Positions 23,401 to 35,400 of a stretch of DNA of 64,000 bases are shown here, piece after piece. The stretch lies in assembly GCA_027886175.1 (NCBI GenBank), contig JAJNNQ010000023.1, forward strand, positions 6,620,501 to 6,684,500. Reading direction: 5' to 3'. The position numbers were made by a program, and so were the translations under genes. The DNA is from Phylloscopus collybita. Its lineage: Eukaryota; Chordata; Aves; Passeriformes; Phylloscopidae. Within the stretch, counting starts at the first letter, position 1; each line of letters opens with the position of its first letter. The notes beneath the pieces were generated by a model. It did not search any database. It saw only the letters and a program-made list of their open reading frames with translations, and was not told the origin of the DNA.

Positions 23401-26400
23401 GGCACACCGGGGCTGGTGGGTGCTGCCCGCTGGGGGTGGCCAGGCTGTGGCAGTCCCCTGGGGAAGGATTTGCTGCTCTCGTTAGAGAAAGGGGAGCTGG
23501 TGGGCTCAGAGGTGTGGGAGGGAGGGGGTGGCAGCGCTGGGAATGGGCTGTGCCCATGGCACAGAGCGGGGCTGCAGCTCAGCTGCTGCCTGACCCTGCT
23601 CCGTGCTCCCATTCCCTTTACCCTTTGCCTTCGGACCATTAATCCCCAATCCATCGCTTTGGAATTTGTGTGCCTGTGCCCCTTCCCCGGGGGCGGCTGC
23701 GGTGAATCAGAGCGGTGTGACTGGGTGGGTGTGACACCAGGTGGGTGTGACACCAGGTGGGTGTGACACCAGGTGGGTGTGACACTGTGTGGGCCGGGGT
23801 CTCTCCCGGGGGCTGTGCTCGTGGGTGGGCACGGGGGCAGTCAGAGCTCCCCACAGAGGGAGAGGCAGGGTTGGGTCTCATTCAGGAGCATCTTAGCAGT
23901 GCTGGGGGGGCTGTGGCACTCGGGTCACTGATGGATCCCACTGGGGTCACTGATGGATCCGCAGCAGGAGTTTGTGTCCTCTGCACTCTGCAGACTTCTC
24001 TGGGAGCTTTGCCCCCAGCGTGGCTGGTCCAGGCAAGCCTTCAGGGGTAACTGATGCACCAACGTGCCCTGGCTGACAGTTGAGTGCTGCTGCAGGAGCT
24101 GCAGCCATGGAATGATGGCACAAGCGGTGCTTGAAAAGGGGAAGATGAATTCCCGAAGCCAGGAATTACTTAGTTTTGCCTCCAAGGCAGGAGTGTGTGT
24201 GTTATGTTGGGGCCAGGGTCTGTTTCTTCACATGTCAGAGATTTGTGTCTGCTGAAGGAGACCTGGACACTGGTGGCACTTTGCTCATGGGGGTGAATTT
24301 GGTGGCATTTAGTGGCATTTAGTCTCCAGCAGAGAGTTACAGTGAGGCTTGTGCTGGGGAAGTGACAGCACTGAAATTTGCGAAGTGGTGGTGTGAATCA
24401 AAACAAGCACTGCAGGAGAAGGATACAGCCACCAGCATCCGCTGGGGGTCCCCTGGGGAGCCAGAGGGCTGGGAGGTGCCAGGGTGGCACAGCTAGAGCA
24501 GGACTGGGGGGTGATGGAGCAGGGCTGGGGGGTGATGGAGCAGGGCTGGAGCAGAGCTGGGAGGTTCTGTAGCAGGGCTGGGAGGTACCAGCACCCTCCT
24601 CCGTGTCCAGCCTGCTGTGGTGGGGGCTCTGCCGTGTTCTCCAGAGCTGAGCAGCTAAAACCACTTCTGAGCGTGGTGTCTCCACAAGTCCCAGCTTTGA
24701 AATTCCTGCTGAGCGAGAAAAGCCCTGCCAGGCCCTGAGCCCAGTGTGGGGGGACACGAGGATCAAACCTCTGTTCCCCGCAACGGACAACAGAAGGGAA
24801 TTTCTGCCAGAGCCAGCCGTGTCCTGCCAAAGCCCGGGGCAGGGATCCCCATCCCACGGCAGCGGGAGGAGGAGGGATCCATCCCAGCTGGGCTGCAGGG
24901 TGGGCTGAGCCTCCCGCTGTGATGTGGCGGGGATGGGGCAGTGCTGTCAGCACAGCTCTCCGGGCAGGGAAACAGGATCAGACGCTCATTCCCTTTAATC
25001 TTTCAGCAGTAAGTATTTAGGAAGTGCTTATCTCCCAAAAAGCCTTATGATGGCTTTTGAGCTTACAGAGCTATGAGACCCTTCCAACTCAGAATATTCT
25101 GTGATTCTGTGGCTGCTCTGCTGCACTCGGCAGGGGTTTGCTTTGCCTCAGATCTAAACACAAAGTTAAAATTGCCCAATGCAGCCAAGAGGGCACTTCC
25201 CCTCTCGTCTCTGCTGACTGCAGAGCTGGTGTTTCCTCAGCAGAAAAAAAAAGAGTGTTTGGGGCCCCCCTCGATGCTGTTTTACCTCTGCTGGGCTTTG
25301 GAGAGAGGTGGGGGACAGCAAGTGGGTCCAGCCTGGAAATGCGTGGGTGGAGGAGGGAGCCTTGTTTTGGGCTTTGGGGAGTTGAAAATGGGCATTGAGG
25401 AGGTGAAAATGGGCATTGAGGAGGTGAGAATGGGCTCTGAGGAGGTGAAACCGGGTTTGAGTGGATCAGGAGCATCTAGAGAGCTTTGTGGGGCTTTGCT
25501 TTCCTCAGCCTGGTTAAAGCAGAGCCACAGGCAGGCTGATCTGCGGAGCTGGCCCAAAGCCACCCCTGTGGCTGCTTGCCAAACCTCTGGTGGGCTCCTC
25601 GGAGCTGCTCAAGCACCTGGGGATGGTTTTGGGATGCTGACAACTGCGCCAGGCTGGTGCCTGGGGACCACAGACCCATCAGCCAGGGCTGGCTGGAGTC
25701 TCCTCATGGGCTGTGGCTGGTTCCTTCTCTCCTCGTGGGAGAAGCTGCTGTTGATGGAAGTGTCACCTCCTTCGAGGCAGCAGCAACATCTTGCTCTTCT
25801 GAAGGCTCATCCCCGTGAAGCTGCTGGGGCAGCTGCCAGCCAGGAGTCTGATGCTCTGTCATCATCTTCCTTCATATTTAATGCTCCAGGAAGCAGAACT
25901 GCTCCTCTCTGCCTCTTCACCACTTGTGGAGTGACCACATCTTGTCATCACCTGCCAGGGAGGTGGGTGGGTGAGACACGTGGTGGCAGCAGCAGGACTG
26001 TCCTGCAGGGACCTCCAGGTTTATGTAACACTGCTCAGAGTGAGAGCAGGTTTGGGGCCACCCAGGCTCTGGCTTTGGCAGGGGACAGCCCCTGTCTGGG
26101 CAGGGGCACCAGCGTGGCTGTGTTTCCACACTGCTAAATCCCTCAGAGCTCAGTACAACAGCCCAAACATCTCACCTGCTTAATTCAGCTGTTCCCCCTT
26201 TACAAAGCAGCAATAAATTCTGGAGTTGAGCAGGGAGTGCACACAGCAATGGCTGGGGAGCAGCAGCTTTGGAGCAGGGGGCTGAGGGGGTGTGATGCTC
26301 ACAGACTCTTGCAGGAGGCTTCTCTTGAGCTGCATCAGCCTCTCATTGCGTGGAGAGAGCTGCTCTAGGCTTGTCTGCAAGCCCCACATTGCCCAGCCAC

Positions 26401-29400
26401 TGTCTCCTGCTGGTTTTGTGGAGTTTTCCAGATGGGGATGAGGAGTTAAAACACCTGGTGGTTTGCAGCCCAGACTCAGGTTGCTCTAAAGCAGCTCCAA
26501 GGGCTGCAGGAATGATTTCCCAGCTCCCAAACCCCGTCTGTGGTGGTCAGGAGCGACGCTGTGGTTGGGGGTTGTAGCTGCTGAGTGTCACATTAAGCCA
26601 GGCTTTTATTCCATATGAATCAGTCCCAAGCTGCTGTTCCACACAAGGAGTGAGGGCTGAGAGCCTCACGTGGCTCATCTTCCTTGTGGAGTGAGTGAGA
26701 TGGGGCTTGACCTGTGCTGAAAATCCGGAGAGCAAACCAATTCCATTCATTTCACATCTCTGATGAAGAAGAATGAAAACAATATTAAGATTAAACAATC
26801 ACCACGAAAGCTCAAGTGCTGTAATTCCATTAAAGGCTGGTTGTGATCAGGCCATGAAATCAAGGTCATGATGGGTTTGGGACCTGGATTGAATCAGCAG
26901 CTCAGCAATGAAGTTATGTTGGTTCAAAGAATTTATCAAATCATATTAGCGCTGTGAGCAATTGGATTTCTGCATCGAGCTGAGACCAAACTGGCTGTAA
27001 TTCAGCCTAAATAGCAATGCTGGGGCTGGGTGTTTGTCCTGAAAGGCTGTGCCTGGCCCAGGTGACAGTGGGTGATCCTGGGTGGGCAGTGGGGGCCGAG
27101 CTCAGTCTCTGCCTTCGCCCACCCCTGCTCCCATGGGAATGTTTTTAGCATTAAATACCACTGTGCCAAATAACCTGTGGGGCTTTATAAACTTTTGTCA
27201 TTGAAACCTCATTTGGATATTCCCATCAGGAGAAATAATTTTAGGTGTAGGTCAGGAAGCTCCAAATCACAGGGAGTTTGCACAAACCAGGTTAGGAGTT
27301 TATGTGAAAGTCAAACTGTGAAGGACTCAAAGCTCAAACTGTGAAGGACTCAAAGCTCAGTGGCTCCAGGTGACTCTCCAGGTTTGACTGGGATTTAGGC
27401 TGAGGGAGGACATGTGCCTAAACCCAGCAAGAGAAGAGAAGCCCCTTCCAGCATCTAAAGAGGCTCCAAGAGAGCTGGAGAGGGACTTTGGACAAGGCCT
27501 GGAGTGACAGGACAGGAGTAATGGCCTCTCACTGCCAGAGGGCAGGGTTAGCTGGGATACTGGGGAGAAATTCTTCCCTCTGAGGGGGGTGAGCCCTGGC
27601 AGAGGATGCCCAGTGAAGCTGTGGCTGCTCCATCCCTGGAACTGTTCCTGGAAGTGCCTGTGCAGCTCAGGGCTGTGTCATGAGCATTTGGGTACCAAAC
27701 CTGTGCACTGAGCTGCTGCTCTGGGCTGTTCCTGTATGGAGGGAAGTTTTTAGGCAGGAGAGAGTGAAGCGCCTGCAGAGCCGGCCAGAGCCAGCGCTCC
27801 CCTGCTGCTTCTGCTCTCTGGATTTTATGTAACACCACCCGTGTGCGTGGCTGGGCAGCAGGGCAGGGCTGGGGCTGCTGCAGACGTGACCCTAACGAGG
27901 GGAGACAGCCCTTCCCAGGGGAGGGAGGCAGCCTGGCGTCCCCGGAGCGCGCGGGCTCTTGGGCTTGGCTCCCCAGGATCCGCTCTGCCTTTCCCATCAC
28001 CTTGGATAAGCATCAGCAGCCGTGTCCCAGCATCCCCACGGAGCTCTGGCTGCAGCCGAGCGGGGGAGGCTGGTGGGCAGCACATTGGGGCCAGGGCCTT
28101 CCCTCCTCCTGCCTGGGGGTGCTGGGCAGGGCAGGGGGAGGCTGGTGCAGTGCAGGGCTCTGCTGTGCCTGTGTGGTTCCAGGGGACCCCTGTGGCTTTG
28201 CAGGGCCAGTGTCCCTGCAGAAGGCAGGGAAGTGTGCTTGGGGTTCCAGTGACCAGTGGTGGCAGTTCCTTGCTGCGGGGCTGTTGCTTTATTTGCCACC
28301 TTACAGGAGAGGTTGGGTCAGGGCTGATCCTGAGCTCTGCTCTCCTTCCCGGCTGTGGAAGAGCCTCGGATATCCCCGGGCAGGGATCCAGCATTGCAGT
28401 GCCTGGCTGGACACACCAACCTCCCTCCCTCCTCCCCCGTGGCACACTTGGGTCCTGTGTGGGAGCTGCAGGAGCCAGGAGGGGACAGTGCCTCCCCCGA
28501 GGCTGCTCCAGGGTCTGCCAGCTGCCTCGCAAGGAGCAATTGCTGGGAACGAGGGAAAGCTGCCGGGACTGAGGATCCCTGGCTGCTTGCTGTGCTCATT
28601 TTGCCTCTGTGCTATGGTGGGGTTTCAGCAGGTTTGCCTTGTGTCTGTTCCCTGCCTCAGATGCTTTTCCCTTGCTAATCAGCCCAACTTCTTTTTTATC
28701 TTATCCCATTTCTAGCTGTTCTCCCTCATGGTTGCCTAAACAAATCCTCCCTTCTCTCTGTGTTTACTTCTTCCAGGTATTTCAGCCTGCTGCATCGATC
28801 CAGCATGATCCTCTCTCTTCCCTGACCTTTCCTTTCTCTTTTCCCACTGCTCTGTGCTGCTAGTGCTGACCAGTCCCTCCTTGGGATGAGAGCTGGAGCT
28901 GGCACAGCCCCTCCCTCTCTGCATCCCTGCCAGTGCTGGGTAGAAGCGTGCCTGCCACGTGCTCCCCTTGGCTTTCTGCTCCCCAAACTCATGGCTGTGC
29001 TGTGCTGGTGACCCCAAGGCAGCTCCTGCCTCCTCTTGTCCCTGGGGCCGGTCCTTGGCTCAGCCTGGTCAGTGCCAAACACCCCAAGAAGGATCCGTGG
29101 TGCTGATTTCTGTGGTGAAGCTCAGCGCTGCCCTTGGCTCGGATCCCCGGTGTTTGCACGTTCCTGGCTGGGATGGGAGCTCTGAGCTCATTTCCCAGCG
29201 AGGCTGTGGTTATCAAAGGCTCGGCTGGAGCTCGGTGCTGCTCCACCTGCGCTGACAGCAGCGTGTGCTCCTCACAACTCGGGGCTTGACATTTCTCAGC
29301 TGCTCTTTGATCTCCACCCCCCTGGAGCTGTCACCGTGGCGTTGGGGAGGTGGCAGGGCTGTGTGCCCCAGCTTTCTGTGCGGGACAGCAGCGGCTGCTG

Positions 29401-32400
29401 GAGCTGGGACTTGGCAGCAGCTTTGTTCCCTTTTCATCTGCTCGTGTTCCTAATTCTCCGTCTGACCCGCGGGGGGGAGCTCGGTTTGGCTTTGGAGCAG
29501 GGCCTGCCCGGCGTGGCTCCAGCAGCACCAGTGTTCCCGGCTCTGGGGGTGCCCGGCCGGGCCCCCACAGCCGGGGGTGCCCCAGGAGCGGGCAGCAGCC
29601 CCGGCTGTGCCAGCCCGGCCCCGCGGCAGCAGCCTGTGCCAAAGGCTGTGCCAAAGCCTCTGCCCGGCGCCGCCACGTGCTGACACTGCTAATTAGGTCA
29701 GCGGCTCCCGGTGAATTGGAAGTGGATGTGGGAGGCGGGGGGGCGCGGCACGGGGGAGTTATTTGAGGCCTCTCCAACCTAGAAACCCAGAAAAGATTTT
29801 CTGAAGCTGTTGGGTGGTTCTGGCTTTGGGTGCGACCACTGCCCTGGCTGCCTCCCTGCCTGCTCGGGCCACAAAGGGGGTTTCTTTTTCCTCCTGCAAA
29901 CTGGGGGTTTTATTTAGACGATTCTTAAAATGTGGATGTGAAGCTGACAAGCTCAGTCAAGGTCTCAATTTACAGTGCCATGCTTGAGTGGTTCGTGCTT
30001 GTCAGTGGGGTCTTGGGGAAGGCGCCGAGCCTGGCAGGGAAGCCCCTTCCCCCAGCCCTTACAGGGGATCAGGTCATGCCAAAGAAAGCCAAACACCATG
30101 AGAAAGGTTTAGAGTGTGAGGTGGCTGAGATTTCCCCCATTTCTGGACCATGGAGACGAGAGCAGCAGCCCTGAGGTCCTGGTGGGCACCTGGCTGCAGG
30201 TGAAGCCTCACTCCTGGGTGAGGCAGAGCTTCCCCTTGAGTGCAGTCCCGAGATCTTACACTGTGCTTTGTGTGTTACTTTTCCCCCGTGCATCTGGCAC
30301 ATTTAACAGGCTTTTTTTATTTAAATCTGCCTTTCTGGGCGTTATCTGAAAGCCCACTGTCGTTCTGAGCAAACCCAAACTGAAAACCACCTCGTGAGCA
30401 AGGAGTGTCGCTCGCCATTTTGTGATGGAATAACGTGTAAAATCAAGGCTCTGGATAAATCAATGGCACACGGAGCATATTTACATAAAGTATATAAAGC
30501 TCTGAGTACTAAGTTTAGAGCGTGGGCTCTGCGCTCGCGGAGCGGCGTGTTCCGACTGGCTGCGACAAGCCTTTCCTCAGCACAGCAATCAGCAGGAGCC
30601 TTGCAAAACCAGCCTGAGAGCAGGGGTGTAAATAAGGCTTGTACCTGCGGATTTCAATCCCGGTGAGGGCTGGAGCTCTCCCGCTGCTCAGATCGGGGTT
30701 TCTCCCTGTGTTGTGGTGTGTCTGGGCTGGAGCCGTGCCCACCCACCCTTCTGGGGCACGGGGATGGTGATCCTGCAGGGAATCGCGGTGGGATGGGCCT
30801 CGTGCTGCTGAGCCAAATGAGCTGGAGCTGAGCTCTTTCCATTCCTCACCTTCTCCTTCTCGATGGCCCAATTAGCAAATTAAGCAGGATGAGTTTTGGG
30901 GATTGGGGTCTGTGTGTGCTCCTGCACTCCTGCTATTTCAGGGTTGAGCTTTCCTTCCAGAAATGGGGCTCTGCCCCTTCCCCTCGGACAGAAGCTTCTT
31001 TGGGGCTGCCCACAGTGCAGACGGGTGTGGGCAGCAGGGCTGGGTCCATCCCGGGCATAGCAGGGCTGTGCTGGAGGGGCCAGGCTGGCACCGGGGCATC
31101 CATTCCCCAGCTCCCATCACCACTGCCAGGCTGCTGCCTCTGGGCTCTGTCCCTGCGCTGTTCTCAGGCTAATAATACCCGGGAGGAGGCGGCGTGCTGT
31201 CTTCCCGAGCGCATCCTCCTCCGGCCGCCTGCATCGCTCCTCCGGGGGCTTTGTGTGCCCAGGGCTGCTGCCGCCCCTTCCTGCGCCGCGCTGCCCCAGC
31301 GCCTCTGTGCGGGCACAGCCCGGCTGCTGCCCGGCTCTCCCCGGGCCGTGCCCCGCATCCTTGCTTCAGGGCGATGCCAAAACCTCCATCACTTCTGCTT
31401 GTGCGCCCCGTGGTGCCCGCTCGGTTCCCTTCGCTTATTTCTCCTCATGACCACAGGCGTTTGCCCTGGATTTTCTCATTTTGGAGGGAAAAATTCTCTT
31501 TGAAATAGGGTTGTTGGTTGCAAACCGGGTTTTGCATTCGTTTCTCGCTGACCCCCTTTCCCTCACCCATGTTGGTGCAATGTGGGGAGACCCAAAACCT
31601 GCTGGCTCTGGCACGAGGGTTTGCTCTCAGGGGGTGCTCAGAGCAGGGTGGGAGCCAGGAGCTGGTCCAGCCCCAAAATAATCCCCCTTTGAAGTCTGGG
31701 ATGTCACTGAATCTTGCTCCTTTTGTTGGTTTGCTCCATTTTATGTATCTGCTAATAAATATTGTAGCATGCTAAAAATAACTGATAACCGTGAAGAAGC
31801 AGCAAAGCTGCTTTGGGCTCTGAATTTCCAGTTTAATTCCCATCTCAGAGAAGCTTGGGCTGCCTGAAGCAGGTCCAGCCCTGCCTGGACTGGGGGTATT
31901 GTGGCTTTCCAGTGTCGTGGTGCCACTGTCCTGGGGAAGAGGTGGTGGCAAGGAGGTGTCACAGTGTGGGACAGCGATGGGCGAGAGGTGCTGCTCTCAG
32001 CGCCTTGGTGCCACATGGCAGGTGGAAGCTGGCAGCATCCAGAGGGATGAAGGAAGGAGAAGGTGGCCAGGTGAAGGAGCTGGGGGCACCTGGTGTATTC
32101 AGGGAGGCTGGTGCTGCCTTGGGGTCCCTGGAGTCCCCTGTGCCACCTTTCCATCCCACAGGGCAAAGCAGCCGGGTTCCCCCAGTGCTGCCCGTGTGCT
32201 GCTGCTGTGCCAGGTGTGGTGCTGGCAGAGCCCAGCGTGGCACAGCCGTGCTGGCACCTGTCACAGCAGGAGAACAGGAGCCAGCAGAGGAGCTTCCGGC
32301 TGCTGGCACCGGCAGGGCTGCAGCGTCTGCCAGTGCAGGGTGTGGCACCAGGGGACAGCCAGGAGGTCCTGTGCCAGTGTGTCACCTCTGTCTCCCCTGT

Positions 32401-35400
32401 GGTAAACACAGATTGGAGGCAGTGATGGTAGTTTCAGAGGCGCTGGTGGCCTGTGTGTGGCAGTCCCTGTGCCGTCCCGGGCAGGGTCCCTGTGCCATCC
32501 CAGGCAGGGTCCCTGTGCCATCCTGAGCAGGTCCCTGTGCCATCCTGGGCAGGGTCCCTGTGCCGTCCCGGGCAGGCATTCGGCACAGCCCAGGCAGCAG
32601 GGGAGATGCCGGAGCCGTGCTGGTTTGTGCGCCGGCAGGGCAGGGATGAGCCGAGGGCTGCGGGGGCCGCTGCCTGTCCCGGGCAATCGGGGCAGCCCCC
32701 GGCAGCGCCTCCGAGCCCGGGTGGTGAGCGGGCGGCCGCCGGGTACAGCTCGTCCCGTGCAGCCCACGGGCTGAGTCAGCGCCTCTGCGTGGGGGGCTCC
32801 GATGAGTAAGGGCGGGCTGGGGGGGCTGTGCAGGCACACGTGTGTGTCCCGTGCCGGGGTCCCCGCCCGCACCGCCCGCCCCTCTCCGCCGCACCCCCTG
32901 CCCCGCGCCAGTGGGCAGCGCTGCCGGCAGCCCCCTCCCTGCTCCTCTCCCTGTTCCAGTACATCGAAGCCATCAGCAACAAGCAAGGGGAGCTGGAAAA
33001 CTACGTCTCGGATGGCTACAAGACAGCTCTGACGGAAGAGAGGAGACGGTTCTGCTTCCTGGTAGAGAAGCAGTGCGCGGTGGCCAAGAGCGCCATCACC
33101 TACCACGCCAAGGTGAGTCGGACCCGCCAGGGCTGGTCCTGGCTGCCCCATTACTGGATAGGTGCTCCCAGCTCAAGCTGCATCCCATAGAACAGCCTGA
33201 TATCCCAAAAGCCGCAGCTGGTGCAGCCCCTGAGGCTCGGGGGACCGAGGGGGTGATGGACCAGCAGGTGACTCTGGAGAAGATGCTCCAGCCAGGAGCA
33301 GCTGCTCCAAATCCCTCTTGCCCATGGCAACTCCACATCCCTCCTGCCTATGGCTGCCCACATGTCCTGGAGCAGGGCTGGAGCTGCCCCCAGCCCGCTT
33401 GGGAAGCTGCAGCACCTGCATGGGTCTGGAGCAGAATCCATGCAGGCGAGGGCTGGGAGCTCCGGCGCTGCTCCCGCAGCCTCGTGCTCCCGTTCTGGTT
33501 GTTCCCCACCACCGCCCTCCGTGGCTCACAGCAGCCATCTGTCACCGCCACGCTTGGCGCTGGAGCAGGAGAGGGAGTTGGGATTAGTCAGCTCTGTCCT
33601 GGCACATCCACAGCGTGGATCCACGCTTGGCTTGGCGAGCCTAGTGCAGGAGGGGAAAAATACCCCCCAGGGCTGGGGGTCAGCAGGAACCAACCAAAAC
33701 CTGACTGCAGCAGCACACAGAGGGTGATTTTGCAGGAGGGACTTTGCAGGTGGCTTGTCCACAGCGTGGTGGGTGTCATGCTAAAAAGTCCATCCTGCTG
33801 CTGCCCGTGGCTCCTTCAGGATGCTCCACAGGATCAGGAGGCTGGACCCACTGGCTGGTGTCAGGGAAATATGCAGGGACTTTGAAATTGGATTTAGAGG
33901 GGTTTTGATAAGCAGAACCACATTTTGTCTCCAGATGAGGCACAGCAGAGACATCAGGTCACCCTTGGCTGTACTGGGGAGTGATCTCGAGGGGGTGGGC
34001 ACATCTTCTGCCCCTGAGTCACACAACGGGATGCTGGTACATTCTGGGTGGATAAGGACAAGTTTGGCTCCATCTGTTTCCCCCTTGGAGCATGGTAGCA
34101 GGTGGCTGCCAGTCCTGCAGGCAGGGAGCAGTGGGGCTTGGATGCAGCACAGGGGCTTGGAGGCTGTTGGGGCTGAGTACCCATAGGGAGCAGCTCATCC
34201 CATGGGATGTGGGGACAGCCTGGGGCAGGGGCTGTGTCCTGCTGATCTTCAAGGTTTTATTTCTCTGCTTCACGTGGGGCCCAGCTCCCTGCTGCCTGGA
34301 GATGCTGCTCACAGGTTAGCTTGGAATGAGCTGGGGGGATGGATTACCTTTTCCTTCCCTCATTCCCATTTTTTATGCTACCTTCCTGGCTCTGCTGCCA
34401 TCAGAGCCTGGAAGCAGGATGCCCCTGTGTCTTATCTCAGCCATGCACAGAACCATTGATCTGCCCTGGATCCATGTGGTGCTGCCCAGGGATGGGGTGG
34501 CTGGGCTGACCACCTGCACCCTGTGCCCTCAGGCCTCATTTTCCTCTTACAGGGGAAGGAGATGCTGACGCAGAAGCTGCCGCTGTGGCAGCAATCCTGC
34601 TCGGATCCCAACAAGATCCCGGAGCGCGCCATACAGCTGATGCAGCAGATGGCTGCCAGCAGCAATGGCACCATCCTGCCCAGCCCTCTGTCCACATCCA
34701 AGTCCAACCTCATCATCTCTGACCCCATCCCTGGTGCCAAACCTCTCCCTGTCCCCCCGGAGCTGGCACCTTTTGTAGGAGTAAGTATCTCTGTGGTGGA
34801 AGCTGTGCTGCCCTTCTGAGCAAAGCCGGAGGGACGAGCCCAGGCCGGTGTCACCGCTGTCCTCGGCAAGTTGCCCTTGGCTGGACTGTCACTGATGGCA
34901 GGGATGGGCAGCTCCGTGCTGGGCCATCCTGGGGTGTGGGAAGGAGCCTGGCCTGGGGACGGGCAGCCTGTCCCACCTTATCCTGCTGGAGTCACTGAGC
35001 CCTGGCAGAGCAGGGGCTCCCAGGGGCTGTTTGGGGAACCCACAAACTGGACCTGCCTGTCCAGGCTGGTCCCCAAGCTGTGGGACTGAACCCAGGTGCT
35101 CCAGTAACTGTGGGAGAAAGGCCTGGAATACCCCATGGCATGAAGGACCCTTCAGAAGAGGGTGTCCCCCTGATGTGGGGGCACAAGCTGAGCAGTAGAG
35201 TTCAGCTCAGGGAATTAACAGGTGCAGGGGAGCTCAGAGCAGTAAAATACCATAGAGGTGACCCCACTGTTCCCCTCAGAGCAGTTTGGTTGGGTGGGAA
35301 CTAAACCCAACAGGACAGAGCTCTGATTTGCCTCTCTCCCTGGAGCTGTGTTTCACTGGGGAACTGCAGGGGGAAGCCCCTGGAGCTGCAGGATGCCCTA

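Larger units (their letters stand above)
23385..32959 (+). other. BAIAP2: BAIAP2 intron 6
   Basis: The longest intron, about 9.6 kb. It contains four short tandem repeats, two forward CR1 pieces, two conserved-looking AT-richer blocks (26740-27020 and 30350-30660) and CpG-rich patches at 29450-29760 and 31190-31370. No further coding exon is recognised. Confidence 0.85.

Noticed and set aside
25073..26137. 354-codon plus-strand open frame in BAIAP2 intron 6
   Set aside because: Begins in a CR1 tail and crosses a 21-bp repeat; no recognisable domain; lies within an intron.
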